Below the pieces are notes generated by a model. The model was not told the DNA's origin and did not search any database. It was given only the letters and a program-made list of their open reading frames with translations. From contig JAXLYX010000014.1 of NCBI GenBank assembly GCA_046351215.1, positions 1 through 64,000 on the forward strand: DNA of 64,000 bases. The letters run 5' to 3'. A program made the translations under genes and the position numbers. Positions 24,694 through 34,209 of this stretch are shown here, one piece after another. The stretch comes from JAXLYX01 sp046351215 (GTDB lineage: Bacteria; Myxococcota_A; Polyangia; Polyangiales; Houyiibacteriaceae). Each line of letters begins with the position of its first letter. The stretch's first letter is position 1.

Positions 24694-25451
24694 AGCCGAG
24701 CCCGCGTCTCGCCATCGTCGACTGGGGCATCGGAGGCATGGGGGTGCGGAAGTCCCTCCGGGCCCACGGCGACGTGCCCGTCCTCTACCTCTCGGACACC
24801 GGCACGACGCCCTACGGGAGGCTCCCCCGCGACGAGCTCGCCGCGCGTCTCTCGCTCCTCTTCGGCTTCCTCGTGCGCCACGGCGCCGTGGGCATCGTCG
24901 TCGCCTGCAACGCCGCCTCGACCGTGCTCCCCGACGTGCCCGATGCCGGCGTGCCCGTGATGGGCATGATCGAGGCCGCCTCGGAGGTCGTCGGCCCTCG
25001 CTTCCGGGGCACCCTCGGAGTGATCGGGGGCATCCGCACGATCCGCTCGGGCATCTACCGCCGCACCCTCGCCGCCCCCGGCCGACGTGTCGTGACGCGC
25101 ATCGCCCAGCCCCTCTCGGCCCACGTCGAGGCCGGCACGACCGACACCCCCGCCTGCGCCCGCGACCTCGACCGGATCCTCCGTCCCCTCGCCCGCGTCG
25201 ATGCCCTGCTCCTCGCCTGCACCCACTACCCCGCGATCGCCCCCCGGATCGCCGAGCGTCTCCCCGGAGTCCGCCTCCTCGACCCCGCCGACGCGGTCGC
25301 CGCCCGGGTCCGCCGAGAGCTCGTCCTCCCGACCCGGGAGGCGGCGGATCTCGTGCTCACCACCGGCAACGCCCGCGCGATGCACGAGGCGGCGAAGACC
25401 GCCTGGGGCTTCGAGCCGGGGCCGTGTCATCACCTCGGCACCCCGGGTTGA
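24690..25451 (+). CDS. Aspartate/glutamate racemase family protein (MurI-like)
   Basis: A 253-aa cofactor-independent racemase. Both catalytic cysteines are present in VVACNAAST and LLACTHYP. The usual DSGxGG start is DWGIGGMG. Its ATG overlaps the previous stop (ATGA), so it ends a three-gene coupled operon. MurI supplies D-glutamate for peptidoglycan; with these neighbours a different amino-acid substrate is also possible. The last codons, ACC CCG GGT TGA, lie in a REP arm, so the C-terminal Thr-Pro-Gly and the stop come from the repeat. Confidence 0.85.
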   Translation: MKPSPRLAIVDWGIGGMGVRKSLRAHGDVPVLYLSDTGTTPYGRLPRDELAARLSLLFGFLVRHGAVGIVVACNAASTVLPDVPDAGVPVMGMIEAASEVVGPRFRGTLGVIGGIRTIRSGIYRRTLAAPGRRVVTRIAQPLSAHVEAGTTDTPACARDLDRILRPLARVDALLLACTHYPAIAPRIAERLPGVRLLDPADAVAARVRRELVLPTREAADLVLTTGNARAMHEAAKTAWGFEPGPCHHLGTPG

Positions 25452-25647
25452 AACCCGGGGCAGCGAATCGGCTCTTCGTTCTGGGCAAGTCCGGACCTGT
25501 CCGGTCCGGACTGCGTCGAGGGGCCCACGATGCGCGAGAGGCGTCGGAGCTCCCTCCGGATCCGATCACGTAGTCCGGCCCGAACAGGGCCGGACTTTCC
25601 GAGCACCACCACCCGACTTGCTGCCCCGGGTTTCAACCCGGGGTGCC
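25439..25647. repeat. REPIN copy C (two inverted REP arms)
   Basis: Left arm 25439-25516 and right arm 25571-25647, inverted, with a 54-nt core. The outer hairpin is CCCCGGGTT/AACCCGGGG. The inner hairpin of the left arm is GTCCGGACC/GGTCCGGAC, where the C-to-A change is matched by G-to-T on the other side. It lies between the racemase and vanW-like genes and supplies the racemase stop codon. Confidence 0.88.
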
Positions 25648-25694
25648 CAGAATTTTGACCACCCGCCCCCCGGTGGAGAGCATCCCCCCGGGCC

Positions 25695-27215
25695 ATGGTG
25701 TTCCCCTCGAAGAAGACCCTCGAGAAGCTGCGTCTCGGCGCGGGCGCGGCCTGCGTCGTCGGCTCGACGATGCTCGCGATTCCCTGGGCCACCCTCGCAC
25801 CCTCGGCCCATGCCGCGTCTTCCGCGCGAGCGACCTTCCTGGGCGCTCCGCTCTCGGCCTCCACCGATTCGCGCGCCGAAGCCCAGCGGCTCGCGCGCGC
25901 CTTCCTCGACACCCCGATCGAGCTCGCGATCGGCTCGGACGTCCGCCGCACGACCCGGCGCGCCCTCGGCGTGACGGTCGACGAGGACACGCTCGCCGCC
26001 TGGCTCGAGGGCTCGCGCGATCCCGGCTCCGACTTCGCGAAGCGCCGAGAGGCGATGGGCCTCACGGGCCCGATCGATCTCACCGTCCCCTACACCCTCG
26101 ACGAGGCTCCGCTCCGCGCGCTGCTGCTCGCGACGAAGACCACCTTCGATCGAGCCGCCGTGAACGCGAAGGTCGATCTCGAAACGGGCGCGATCGTGCC
26201 CGAGCGCGAAGGCCTCGCGCTCGACGTCTTCGGCACGCTCGAGGCCTTCCGCGAGGCGCTCGTGGCGGGCCGTGGTCGGCTCGAGGCCCGCATCGCGCAC
26301 ACGCCCGCGACGCGCACGCGCGCGCAGCTCGATGGCGTCTCGATCGCGGCCGTGCTCGGCGAATTCGAGACCCGCTACAACACCGCGGCCGACGCGGCCG
26401 AGCGCACGCACAACCTGAAGGTCGCGGCGAGCCGCATCGACGGGCTCGTGCTGCTCCCGGGCGAGACCTTCGAGTACAACCGCGTCGTCGGCGAGCGGAA
26501 CCAGGCGAACGGCTTCCGTCCGGCGCCCGAGATCGCGGGCGGCGAGCTCAGCGAGGGCATCGGCGGCGGCGCCTGCCAGATCTCCGGCACGCTCCACGCG
26601 GCCGCCTTCTTCGCCGGCCTGCCCATCGTCTCGCGCCAGCCCCACAGCCGGCCCTCGAGCTACATCAAGCTCGGCCTCGACGCGATGGTCTCCTGGCCGA
26701 AGCTCGACTTCGCCTTCCGCAACGACCTCCCGCATCCGGTCGTGCTGCGCATGACGGTCACGGGCGGCACGGTCACGGCGCGCATCCTCGGCCCCGAGCG
26801 CAAGGCGATGGTCAGCTTCGTCCGGCGCATCGACCAGATCACGCCCTTCGACGAGCGGGTCGACGAGGATCCGAGCCTTCCGGCGGGCGTCCGCGTGCTG
26901 GTCCAGCGCGGCATGCCGGGCTTCCGCATCACCCGCTTCCGGATCGTCCGCGACACCCGGACGAACCAGGCCGTGCGCGAGCGCTACCGCGACACCTACC
27001 CGCCGACGCTCCAGATCTGGCGCGTCGGCACCGGCGGCCCCGTGCCCCGCGACTTCGTCCCGCCCGAGGGCGATCGGCATCCGGAGTACCGGGCCGATGC
27101 CTACGTCATCCTGACCCAGGGCCCGGGCGTCGAGGGCACGCAGGAATGGGGCGTGGCCGGGGCGTCGGGCGTGACGGGATGGACGGCGCGGGCGGGCATG
27201 CCGGCGGCCCCCTAG
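25695..27215 (+). CDS. VanW family exported protein
   Basis: A 506-aa protein with an N-terminal signal/anchor (LGAGAACVVGSTMLAIPWATL). A middle region resembles the peptidoglycan-binding 4 type domains that accompany VanW. The VanW domain is clear: FETRYN, RTHNLKVAASRIDGLVLLPG, ETFEYNRVVGERN, GGGACQISGTLHAAAFFAGL, RQPHSRPSSYIKLGLDAMV. VanW proteins are linked to cell-envelope and glycopeptide-resistance loci, but their reaction is unknown. It stands alone between the REPIN and coaBC. Confidence 0.88.
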   Translation: MVFPSKKTLEKLRLGAGAACVVGSTMLAIPWATLAPSAHAASSARATFLGAPLSASTDSRAEAQRLARAFLDTPIELAIGSDVRRTTRRALGVTVDEDTLAAWLEGSRDPGSDFAKRREAMGLTGPIDLTVPYTLDEAPLRALLLATKTTFDRAAVNAKVDLETGAIVPEREGLALDVFGTLEAFREALVAGRGRLEARIAHTPATRTRAQLDGVSIAAVLGEFETRYNTAADAAERTHNLKVAASRIDGLVLLPGETFEYNRVVGERNQANGFRPAPEIAGGELSEGIGGGACQISGTLHAAAFFAGLPIVSRQPHSRPSSYIKLGLDAMVSWPKLDFAFRNDLPHPVVLRMTVTGGTVTARILGPERKAMVSFVRRIDQITPFDERVDEDPSLPAGVRVLVQRGMPGFRITRFRIVRDTRTNQAVRERYRDTYPPTLQIWRVGTGGPVPRDFVPPEGDRHPEYRADAYVILTQGPGVEGTQEWGVAGASGVTGWTARAGMPAAP

Positions 27216-27284
27216 GCCTTCCCGCCACCCCCACCGAAGCGCCCACCCCCACCCCCTTTCGGCCACCCCCGGGGGCGTCGTTTT

Positions 27285-27292
27285 GCTACGCT
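27285..27292 (+). promoter_or_regulatory. GCTACGCT -10-like element upstream of coaBC
   Basis: The TAnnnT element ends 8 nt before the coaBC ATG, so the transcript would be leaderless or nearly so. No ribosome site lies between. Confidence 0.45.
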
Positions 27293-27300
27293 CCGGCCCC

Positions 27301-28557
27301 ATGGAGCTCCGAGGGAAGAAGATCGTCGTCGGCCTCTCCGGCGGCATCGCGGCCTTCAAGGGAGTCGAGCTCGTCCGCGAGCTCGGCCGCCGGGGCGCCG
27401 AGGTGCGCGTCGTGCTCTCGGACGCCGCCACGCGCTTCGTCGGGCCCGTCACCTTCACGGGGCTCACCGGCCGTCCTCCCGTCGTCGATCTCTGGGATCC
27501 GTCCTACGCGGGCGAGGTCCACGTCGAGCTCGGGAATTGGGCCGATGCGATGGTCGTCGCGCCGGCGACCATGAACCTGATCGGCCGGGTCGTCGCGGGC
27601 CTCGCGGACGACGCGCTCACGGCGACGATCGCCTGCATGGGCGGGCCCGTGATCTACGCGCCCGCGATGCACCACCGGATGTGGAACCAGGCCTCGACGC
27701 GGCGGAACGTCGCCCGCCTCCGCGAGGACGGGGCGATCCTCGTCGGCCCGGTCGAAGGGCCGCTCGCGAGCGGCGAGACGGGCATGGGACGCATGGCCGA
27801 GCCCCTCGCGATCGCCGACGCGGTGACGGCGGCGCTCGGCGGCGGTCCGAAGGCGAAGCGCGCGATGCCGAGCCCGGACGCGGCGGTGCCGACGATCGAG
27901 AAGAAGGATCTCGACGGCCTGCGCGTGCTGATCAGCGCGGGGCCGACGGTCGAGGACCTCGATCCCGTGCGCTACCTCGGCAACCGCTCCACCGGGAAGA
28001 TGGGCTACGCGATCGTCGAGCGCGCCATCGAGCGCGGCGCCCTCGTCACGCTCGTCGCCGGGCCGGTCACGCTGCCCGATCCCGTCGGCTGCGCCGAGAT
28101 CGTGAAGGTGCGCTCGGCGCTCGAGATGCACGAGGCGGTCACCGGCCGCTCGGAAGCGAACGACGTGATCGTGATGACGGCCGCCGTCGCGGACTACCGT
28201 CCGAAGCACGTCGCCCTCGAGAAGATCAAGAAGGGCGGCGAGGTCGTGATCGAGCTCGTCCGCAACCCCGACATCCTGCAGGACCTCGGAGAGCGCCGCG
28301 AAGGCCCTCTCCCCGTCTTGGTCGGCTTCGCGCTCGAGACCACGAACGTCGAGGCCTACGCGCGCGACAAGCTCGTGCGCAAGCGCGTCGACCTCGTCGT
28401 CGCGAACGAGGCCAAGGACGGCTTCGGCGGGGAGGAGAACCTCGCCATGTTGGTCAGCCACGAAGGCACGCGGCCGCTCCCGCGCATGCCGAAGACGGAG
28501 CTCGCGGATCGCATCCTCGACCGCGCGCTCGAGCTCTATCGACGCGCGCTCCCGTAG
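27301..28557 (+). CDS. coaBC: Bifunctional phosphopantothenoylcysteine decarboxylase / phosphopantothenate-cysteine ligase
   Basis: A 418-aa protein catalysing two consecutive steps of coenzyme A synthesis. The N-terminal flavoprotein (CoaC) has VVGLSGGIAAFKGVELVR, a VAPATMN segment, and the PAMHHRMW motif. The C-terminal ligase (CoaB) begins near residue 205 with VLISAGPTVEDLDPVRYLGN, then TGKMGYAI and MTAAVADYRPK. Full length and all motifs present. The start ATG lacks a ribosome site. The kinase gene follows after 17 bp. Confidence 0.95.
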   Translation: MELRGKKIVVGLSGGIAAFKGVELVRELGRRGAEVRVVLSDAATRFVGPVTFTGLTGRPPVVDLWDPSYAGEVHVELGNWADAMVVAPATMNLIGRVVAGLADDALTATIACMGGPVIYAPAMHHRMWNQASTRRNVARLREDGAILVGPVEGPLASGETGMGRMAEPLAIADAVTAALGGGPKAKRAMPSPDAAVPTIEKKDLDGLRVLISAGPTVEDLDPVRYLGNRSTGKMGYAIVERAIERGALVTLVAGPVTLPDPVGCAEIVKVRSALEMHEAVTGRSEANDVIVMTAAVADYRPKHVALEKIKKGGEVVIELVRNPDILQDLGERREGPLPVLVGFALETTNVEAYARDKLVRKRVDLVVANEAKDGFGGEENLAMLVSHEGTRPLPRMPKTELADRILDRALELYRRALP

Positions 28558-28574
28558 CGTCGCCCGAGGACTTC

Positions 28575-29642
<1,068 letters not shown>

Positions 29643-30011
29643 GTGGCGGGCCCGCCCACGCCGGACGCTACGGAGCGGCTCGCGCGGGCCCTCGCGGCGC
29701 ACGGCGCGGGCTTCGTCGACGATCGCGAGGGCGCCACGCTCGACGGGGTGTTCCGTCCTCGCGCAGGAGCGCTCTCCCGCGAGCGTCTCCGCGCGGTCCT
29801 GCGCAGCTGGGAGCTCTTCGACCGCGCCTACGAGCCGCTCCCCGAGGAGGAGGCGGAAGCGCTCGTCACGGCGCGCCTCGCGGGGCTCGCGCTCGACGTG
29901 GAGGACGTCGAGCGCCTCGCGGCCGGCCTCGTCGTCTTCCCCGACGGGATCGTCCTCGCCCTCGAATCGGAGACGCTGCTCCGCTGGCTCGGCCGGAACG
30001 GCCGCGCCTGA
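29643..30011 (+). CDS. Hypothetical protein downstream of the kinase
   Basis: A 122-aa protein whose GTG directly follows the kinase TAG, so translation by termination-reinitiation is likely. It is soluble, acidic and Leu/Ala-rich with helical segments (RLRAVLRSWELFDRAYEPL, EEEAEALVTARLAGLALDVEDVERL). I do not recognise it. The tight linkage suggests a kinase partner, but there is no sequence proof. Confidence 0.6.
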   Translation: MAGPPTPDATERLARALAAHGAGFVDDREGATLDGVFRPRAGALSRERLRAVLRSWELFDRAYEPLPEEEAEALVTARLAGLALDVEDVERLAAGLVVFPDGIVLALESETLLRWLGRNGRA

Positions 30012-30833
30012 TCAACCGCCGGCGGAGAGCCGCTTCGCGTCCGTGCCCTGAAAGCCCATGAGCGAGGCCGCGATGGCGAGCGTGAGGCTCGTCGGCGTGA
30101 ACGGCGCACCGTAGGCCATCACGTTGTTCACGAAGCCGTGGACCGAGAGACGCTTGCCCCGCTGTAGCGCGGCGTAGCCGTGCCGCGTGACGGCCACGGC
30201 GTCCGCGACGGCCGCCTTGTTCGTGAAGATCGGCGTCGTGTCGTTGCCGGCCGTGCGCGCGAACTCGGTCTCGGTCGCACCGGGGCAGTGGACGGTGACG
30301 GTCACGCCCGTGCCCTTGAGCTCGTAGGCGAGCGCCTCGCCGAACGAGCGCACGAAGGCCTTCGACGCGCAGTACACGGCCATGCCCGGTCCCGGCTGGA
30401 AGGCCGCCGTCGAGGCGACGAGGAGGATGCGCCCCGAGCCGCGCGTGACCATGCCGCGCGCGAAATGATGCGTGAGCGCGACGAGCGCCTCGATGTTCAC
30501 GTGGACCATCGAGAGCTCCTTCGCGAGGTCGGCCTCGACGAAGGGGCCGGTGTTGCCGAAGCCCGCGTTGTTGATGAGCACGTCGACGCCCACGCCGAGC
30601 TTCGAGACGGCCTCGGCGACCTGATCGGCGGCGCCCCGGGCGTCGAGATCGGCGGGGACGACGTGCGCGGTGATCTCGTGCGCCGCCTCGAGCTCGCGGG
30701 CGAGCGCCTCGAGCTTGTCGCGGGAGCGGGCGACGAGGACGAGATCCATCCCGTCCGCCGCGCAGAGCTTCGCGTACTCCCTGCCGAGTCCCATCGATGC
30801 ACCCGTCACGAGCGCCGTCTTCCGAGCCGCCAT
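30012..30833 (-). CDS. Short-chain dehydrogenase/reductase
   Basis: A 273-aa classical SDR: NADP-binding TGASMGLG near the start, NNAGF, the catalytic VASTAAF serine region and YCASK (Tyr/Lys). The C-terminal part (THPTS-type helix, SLTLAIAASLMG) resembles SDRs often found with lipid metabolism. The substrate is unknown. It is convergent with the kinase pair (adjacent to its downstream gene) and divergent from the DUF2378 protein. Confidence 0.9.
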   Translation of the reverse strand: MAARKTALVTGASMGLGREYAKLCAADGMDLVLVARSRDKLEALARELEAAHEITAHVVPADLDARGAADQVAEAVSKLGVGVDVLINNAGFGNTGPFVEADLAKELSMVHVNIEALVALTHHFARGMVTRGSGRILLVASTAAFQPGPGMAVYCASKAFVRSFGEALAYELKGTGVTVTVHCPGATETEFARTAGNDTTPIFTNKAAVADAVAVTRHGYAALQRGKRLSVHGFVNNVMAYGAPFTPTSLTLAIAASLMGFQGTDAKRLSAGG

Positions 30834-31055
30834 GTCGTCCTCCGTCGTTGCCTTCGCACGCCGTCCGTCGCGGAGCGCCGGGCCGCGTTACGTCGAAGGC
30901 GCCCGCTTCGCCCCCGACGGGCCAGAAGACGCATGACGATCCCCCGGAAGGATCGTAATCTCGACTTGGTTCGAAATCCGTTTCGGTGGGATGCTCGACG
31001 TTCCCACGGACTGCCCCTACGAGGGGATCACGAGGAGCTCCGGGGGCCCGAAGGG

Positions 31056-31631
31056 ATGCAGCGCGGCAACGCCAAGGGTTTGCTCTTCGCGCACCTGCGC
31101 GAGTTCGCGATCGGCGAGGTGGGCGAGAGCGCGTGGGGGGCGACCGTCGAGACGCTCGCTCCGGCGGATACGGCGGTGATGAGGCAGCTCCTGCTCGGGG
31201 GCCGCTGGTATCCCGTCGGCACGTGGAACCGCCTGCTCGTCGCCTACCTCGAGGGCCGCTACGACGATCCCCACGCCGCGATGGATCGCTTCTCGCGCTT
31301 CCTCGGCGAGCGCGAGCTCACGGGGCTCGTGAGCCTCGTGCTCGAGGCGCGCGAGCCCGAGGCCGTGCTCCGTCGCACGGGCTTCCTCTGGCGCCGCTAC
31401 TTCGACCAGGGCGTGTTCACGGCCGAGCCCGCCGGGCCGCGTCGGTTCCATCTCTCGCTCGTCGCGCCGACCGACGAGGACCTCGGCGCGAATCGCTACA
31501 CCTGCGCCCACGGCCCCGGGCCCTGGCTCACGCGCGGGCTAGAGCTCGCGGGCGAGCGGAACGGACGCGTCGAGCACGTGCGCTGCCGCTTCGACGGGCA
31601 TCCCCGCTGCGACTACGTCGCGACCTGGTGA
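31056..31631 (+). CDS. TIGR02265/DUF2378-type myxobacterial protein
   Basis: A 191-aa protein. I choose the ATG of MQRGNAKGLLFAHLREF because KGLLF is where this family normally begins; an in-frame ATG at about 30934 would add 41 residues. Family-like segments include RWYPVGTWNRLLVAYLE, GFLWRRYFDQG, and the C-terminal VRCRFDGHPRCDYVATW. The family is mostly myxobacterial, its function is unknown, and it occurs in many paralogues. This supports the taxonomic placement of the window. Confidence 0.75.
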   Translation: MQRGNAKGLLFAHLREFAIGEVGESAWGATVETLAPADTAVMRQLLLGGRWYPVGTWNRLLVAYLEGRYDDPHAAMDRFSRFLGERELTGLVSLVLEAREPEAVLRRTGFLWRRYFDQGVFTAEPAGPRRFHLSLVAPTDEDLGANRYTCAHGPGPWLTRGLELAGERNGRVEHVRCRFDGHPRCDYVATW

Positions 31632-31691
31632 CGGAGCGCGAGAGGCCCGCGGCGCACCACGAGCCCCTCGGAAGACGCCCTACCCGAAGGC

Positions 31692-32876
31692 TCAGAACGC
31701 CTTCTCGAGCACGGCGAGCGCGTCCTTGTACGAGACCTCGACCGGGTTCATGAGGATCGAGCCGTCGTCGAGCGCCAGCTTGGCGATCGCGGCGAGCTGC
31801 GAGCGCTCGACCTTGCCCGTCTCGGAGAGCGTGCGCGGGAGCTTCGCGAGCTCGAAGAGACGCTCGCGCAGCGTGCGGATGCGGAGGATCGCCTCCTCGG
31901 CGCGCTTGTCGGCCGGGGTCTTCGCATAGACGTCGGCGCCCGCGAGCGGGAGGAGGAGCTCGCCGATCGCCTCGCGACGGCTCTCGAGGTTGTGTTCGAG
32001 CACGAAGGGCAGGAGGATGCTCATGCAGACGCCGTGCGGCACGTGGCAGATGGCGCCGACCGAGTGCCCGAGCGAGTGCACGAGGCCGACCATCGAATTC
32101 GAGAAGGCGATGCCGGCCATCGTCGCGGCCTGCGCGAGCTCGAGGCGTCCGTCGGCATCCTTCGGCGTCTCGAGGACCTTCACGAGGTTCGCGGCGATCT
32201 TCTTCACGGCGCCCGAGGCGTAGGCATCGCTGATCGGGTTCTTCGCGAGGCAGATGAACGACTCGACCGCGTGGGTGAGCGCGTCCATGCCCGTCGCCGC
32301 GGTGAAATAGGGCGGCAGGCCGAGCGTGAGCCGCGGATCGAGGATCGCCACGTCCGGCAGGAGGAACTGCGACATGAAGGGAAGCTTCACGCCGCGCTCC
32401 GAGTCGCGGACGACCGAGACGCTCGTGACCTCGGAGCCCGTGCCGCTCGTCGTCGGCAGGACGAAGAAGGGCTTGAGGCGGTGCTTCACGATGTTCACGC
32501 CCGAGTAGGCGCGGATGTCGTCGCCGCCCTCGGAGACGAGGATGTTCACGGCCTTCGCCGTGTCGATGACCGAGCCGCCGCCGATGGCGACGATCGCGTC
32601 GGCGCCGCTCTTGCGGTAGGCGCGCGCGATCTCCGTGACGACCGTGGTCGAGGAGTCGGGCGGGACCTCGTCGTGGATCTCGGCGATCTTGGCGCCGCCG
32701 GTCTCGAGGGCCGCGATCACCACGTCGACGAGGCCCGCGCCACGCACGCCCTTGTCGGTGACGATCATCGGACGCGAGGATCCGAGCGCCGAGAGCTCGT
32801 AGGCCGCGTGCTCGAGCGCCTTGTGGCCCGACACCACCTTCACGGGGCAGAAGAACTCGTAGTAACCGGCAGCCAT
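31692..32876 (-). CDS. Iron-containing alcohol dehydrogenase
   Basis: A 394-aa group III Fe-ADH. The NAD-binding segment GGGSVIDTAKAVN and the PTTSGTGSEVT loop are present, as are the metal-binding D and His residues in TGMDALTHAVESF, HSLGHSVGAICHVPHG. It would oxidise or reduce an alcohol/aldehyde pair in the cytoplasm; the substrate is unknown. The start is 1 bp after the stop of the SCP2-like gene, so the two form an operon. Confidence 0.92.
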   Translation of the reverse strand: MAAGYYEFFCPVKVVSGHKALEHAAYELSALGSSRPMIVTDKGVRGAGLVDVVIAALETGGAKIAEIHDEVPPDSSTTVVTEIARAYRKSGADAIVAIGGGSVIDTAKAVNILVSEGGDDIRAYSGVNIVKHRLKPFFVLPTTSGTGSEVTSVSVVRDSERGVKLPFMSQFLLPDVAILDPRLTLGLPPYFTAATGMDALTHAVESFICLAKNPISDAYASGAVKKIAANLVKVLETPKDADGRLELAQAATMAGIAFSNSMVGLVHSLGHSVGAICHVPHGVCMSILLPFVLEHNLESRREAIGELLLPLAGADVYAKTPADKRAEEAILRIRTLRERLFELAKLPRTLSETGKVERSQLAAIAKLALDDGSILMNPVEVSYKDALAVLEKAF

Positions 32877-32877
32877 C

Positions 32878-33435
32878 TCACTTCCCTCCGAGGACGTGCG
32901 CGAGCGTGCGTCCGTAGATGCGTGCGCCCGCGCTCAGCTTCTCGCCGAGCCCGAGCTCCGGATACGCCTTGAGCGCGCGCTCCGCGACGAAGCGCGGGAG
33001 CACCACGGCCTCGACGCGGTTCAGGCAGCGGACGACCTTCATCGCGAGCGAGAGGTCGCCCTGCGTGATCATCCGATCGTTCGCGAAGGCGCGCGCGGTG
33101 CCTTCCTGGAAGCTGAGCACGAGGAAGGCGTGCGTGACGTGCTTGAACACGATCTCGAGCTCGGGCTTCTGGTTCGTGTCCGGATCGAGGCGAACGAGCA
33201 CGCCGCCGCGCTTCTTGATGCGCATGCGCGACGAGTCGCCGAGCACCGACATGCCGATGACGAGGCCCTCGGGGAGGTTCGCCACCTCCTCGCGCACGAC
33301 GGGATCCGTCTCGCTCGCCGCCTCGAGCAGGCCCGAGAGCAGCCGCATCATGCCGGCGACGTACGCTCGCTGCGCCTTGTACTGCGACTGCGCCTTGGCA
33401 GCCGACGCGGCCCCGCTCGCTCGAGTGCTCGCCAT
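32878..33435 (-). CDS. SCP2-like domain protein
   Basis: A 185-aa soluble protein. The C-terminal two thirds resemble the SCP2 sterol/lipid-carrier fold: EIVFKHVTHAFLVLSF, GTARAFANDRMITQGDL and the helix MKVVRCLNRVEAVVLPRF. Such proteins bind hydrophobic ligands. It is the first gene of an operon with the Fe-alcohol dehydrogenase, so presenting a lipid alcohol or aldehyde to that enzyme is a reasonable inference. The fold call is from pattern, not a search. Confidence 0.65.
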   Translation of the reverse strand: MASTRASGAASAAKAQSQYKAQRAYVAGMMRLLSGLLEAASETDPVVREEVANLPEGLVIGMSVLGDSSRMRIKKRGGVLVRLDPDTNQKPELEIVFKHVTHAFLVLSFQEGTARAFANDRMITQGDLSLAMKVVRCLNRVEAVVLPRFVAERALKAYPELGLGEKLSAGARIYGRTLAHVLGGK

Positions 33436-33584
33436 CGTTCGATACCCCTGACCCCGAGACGGACCACCGACCCGTCAGGCCATGTTGGGCACCTGCACGT
33501 TGCCGTCAAGAGCGGAATGCGGCGAGGGATGTACCAGCACGGAATGCAGCCGGAAGGGTGCACCCCGATGCCCTCGGCGGCTCG

Positions 33585-34190
33585 TCAGAGCACGTCGACC
33601 GGTCCCGCGCCCTCGCGCACGACCACGGGCGAGGGCCCCGTCAGGTCGACGATGGTCGAGGGATCGAGGCCGCAGAAGCCGGAGTCGAGGACCATGTCGG
33701 CGTGCTTGAACTTCTCGACGAGGTCGTCGGGATCGTTGAGCTGCTCGCCGTCGAGGCTCGCCGAGGTGGAGAGGATCGGCGAGCCGAGCTCGCGGACGAG
33801 CGCGAGGGCGACCTCGTGGTGGGGCACGCGGATGCCGACGGTCTTGCGCGCCTGCACGACCATCTTCGGGACCTCGCGCGAGGCCGGCAGGATGAACGTG
33901 TAGGGCCCCGGCAGGAGGCGCCGCATGATGCGGTAGGCGCGGTCGTCGACGATGGCGTACTTCGCGATGTCGCCGAGATCGGGGCAGACGAAGGCGACGG
34001 GATGATCCTCGCGCATCCGCTTCAGGCGGAAGACCTTCTCGAGCGCCTTCTTCTGCCGGATGTCGCAGCCGAGGCCGTAGACCGTATCCGTCGGGTAGAC
34101 GATCGCGCCGCCCTTCTGCATGCAGTCCACCGCGAGCTTGATCTTGCGGGGCTCGGGATGCGTCGGATGGATGACGAGTCGCTGGGCCAT
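33585..34190 (-). CDS. Sua5/YciO/YrdC family protein (L-threonylcarbamoyladenylate synthase-like)
   Basis: A 201-aa protein with the family motifs GGAIVYPTDTVYGLGCD, LKRM, LPGPYTFILPAS, VGIRVPHHEVA and PILSTSAS. It probably acts in threonylcarbamoyl-AMP formation for tRNA t6A37, or is the related YciO paralogue. The KREDHP-like segment (RMREDHPVAFVC) and the single short domain fit YciO/YrdC rather than two-domain Sua5. It lies 19 bp downstream of the macro/CarD-like gene on the same strand. Confidence 0.9.
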   Translation of the reverse strand: MAQRLVIHPTHPEPRKIKLAVDCMQKGGAIVYPTDTVYGLGCDIRQKKALEKVFRLKRMREDHPVAFVCPDLGDIAKYAIVDDRAYRIMRRLLPGPYTFILPASREVPKMVVQARKTVGIRVPHHEVALALVRELGSPILSTSASLDGEQLNDPDDLVEKFKHADMVLDSGFCGLDPSTIVDLTGPSPVVVREGAGPVDVL

Positions 34191-34209
34191 GGCGTTCCCC
34201 CTGGGCGGA

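Noticed and set aside
16377..25647. CRISPR array or att-site repeats as explanation for the repeated blocks
   Set aside because: Units are inverted pairs of about 78 nt with internal hairpins and irregular positions, and they flank a Y1 transposase. No spacer-repeat periodicity and no cas genes.
30934..31055. Earlier start for the DUF2378 protein
   Set aside because: The ATG near 30934 is in frame, but the extra residues do not resemble the family, which begins at the KGLLF segment.
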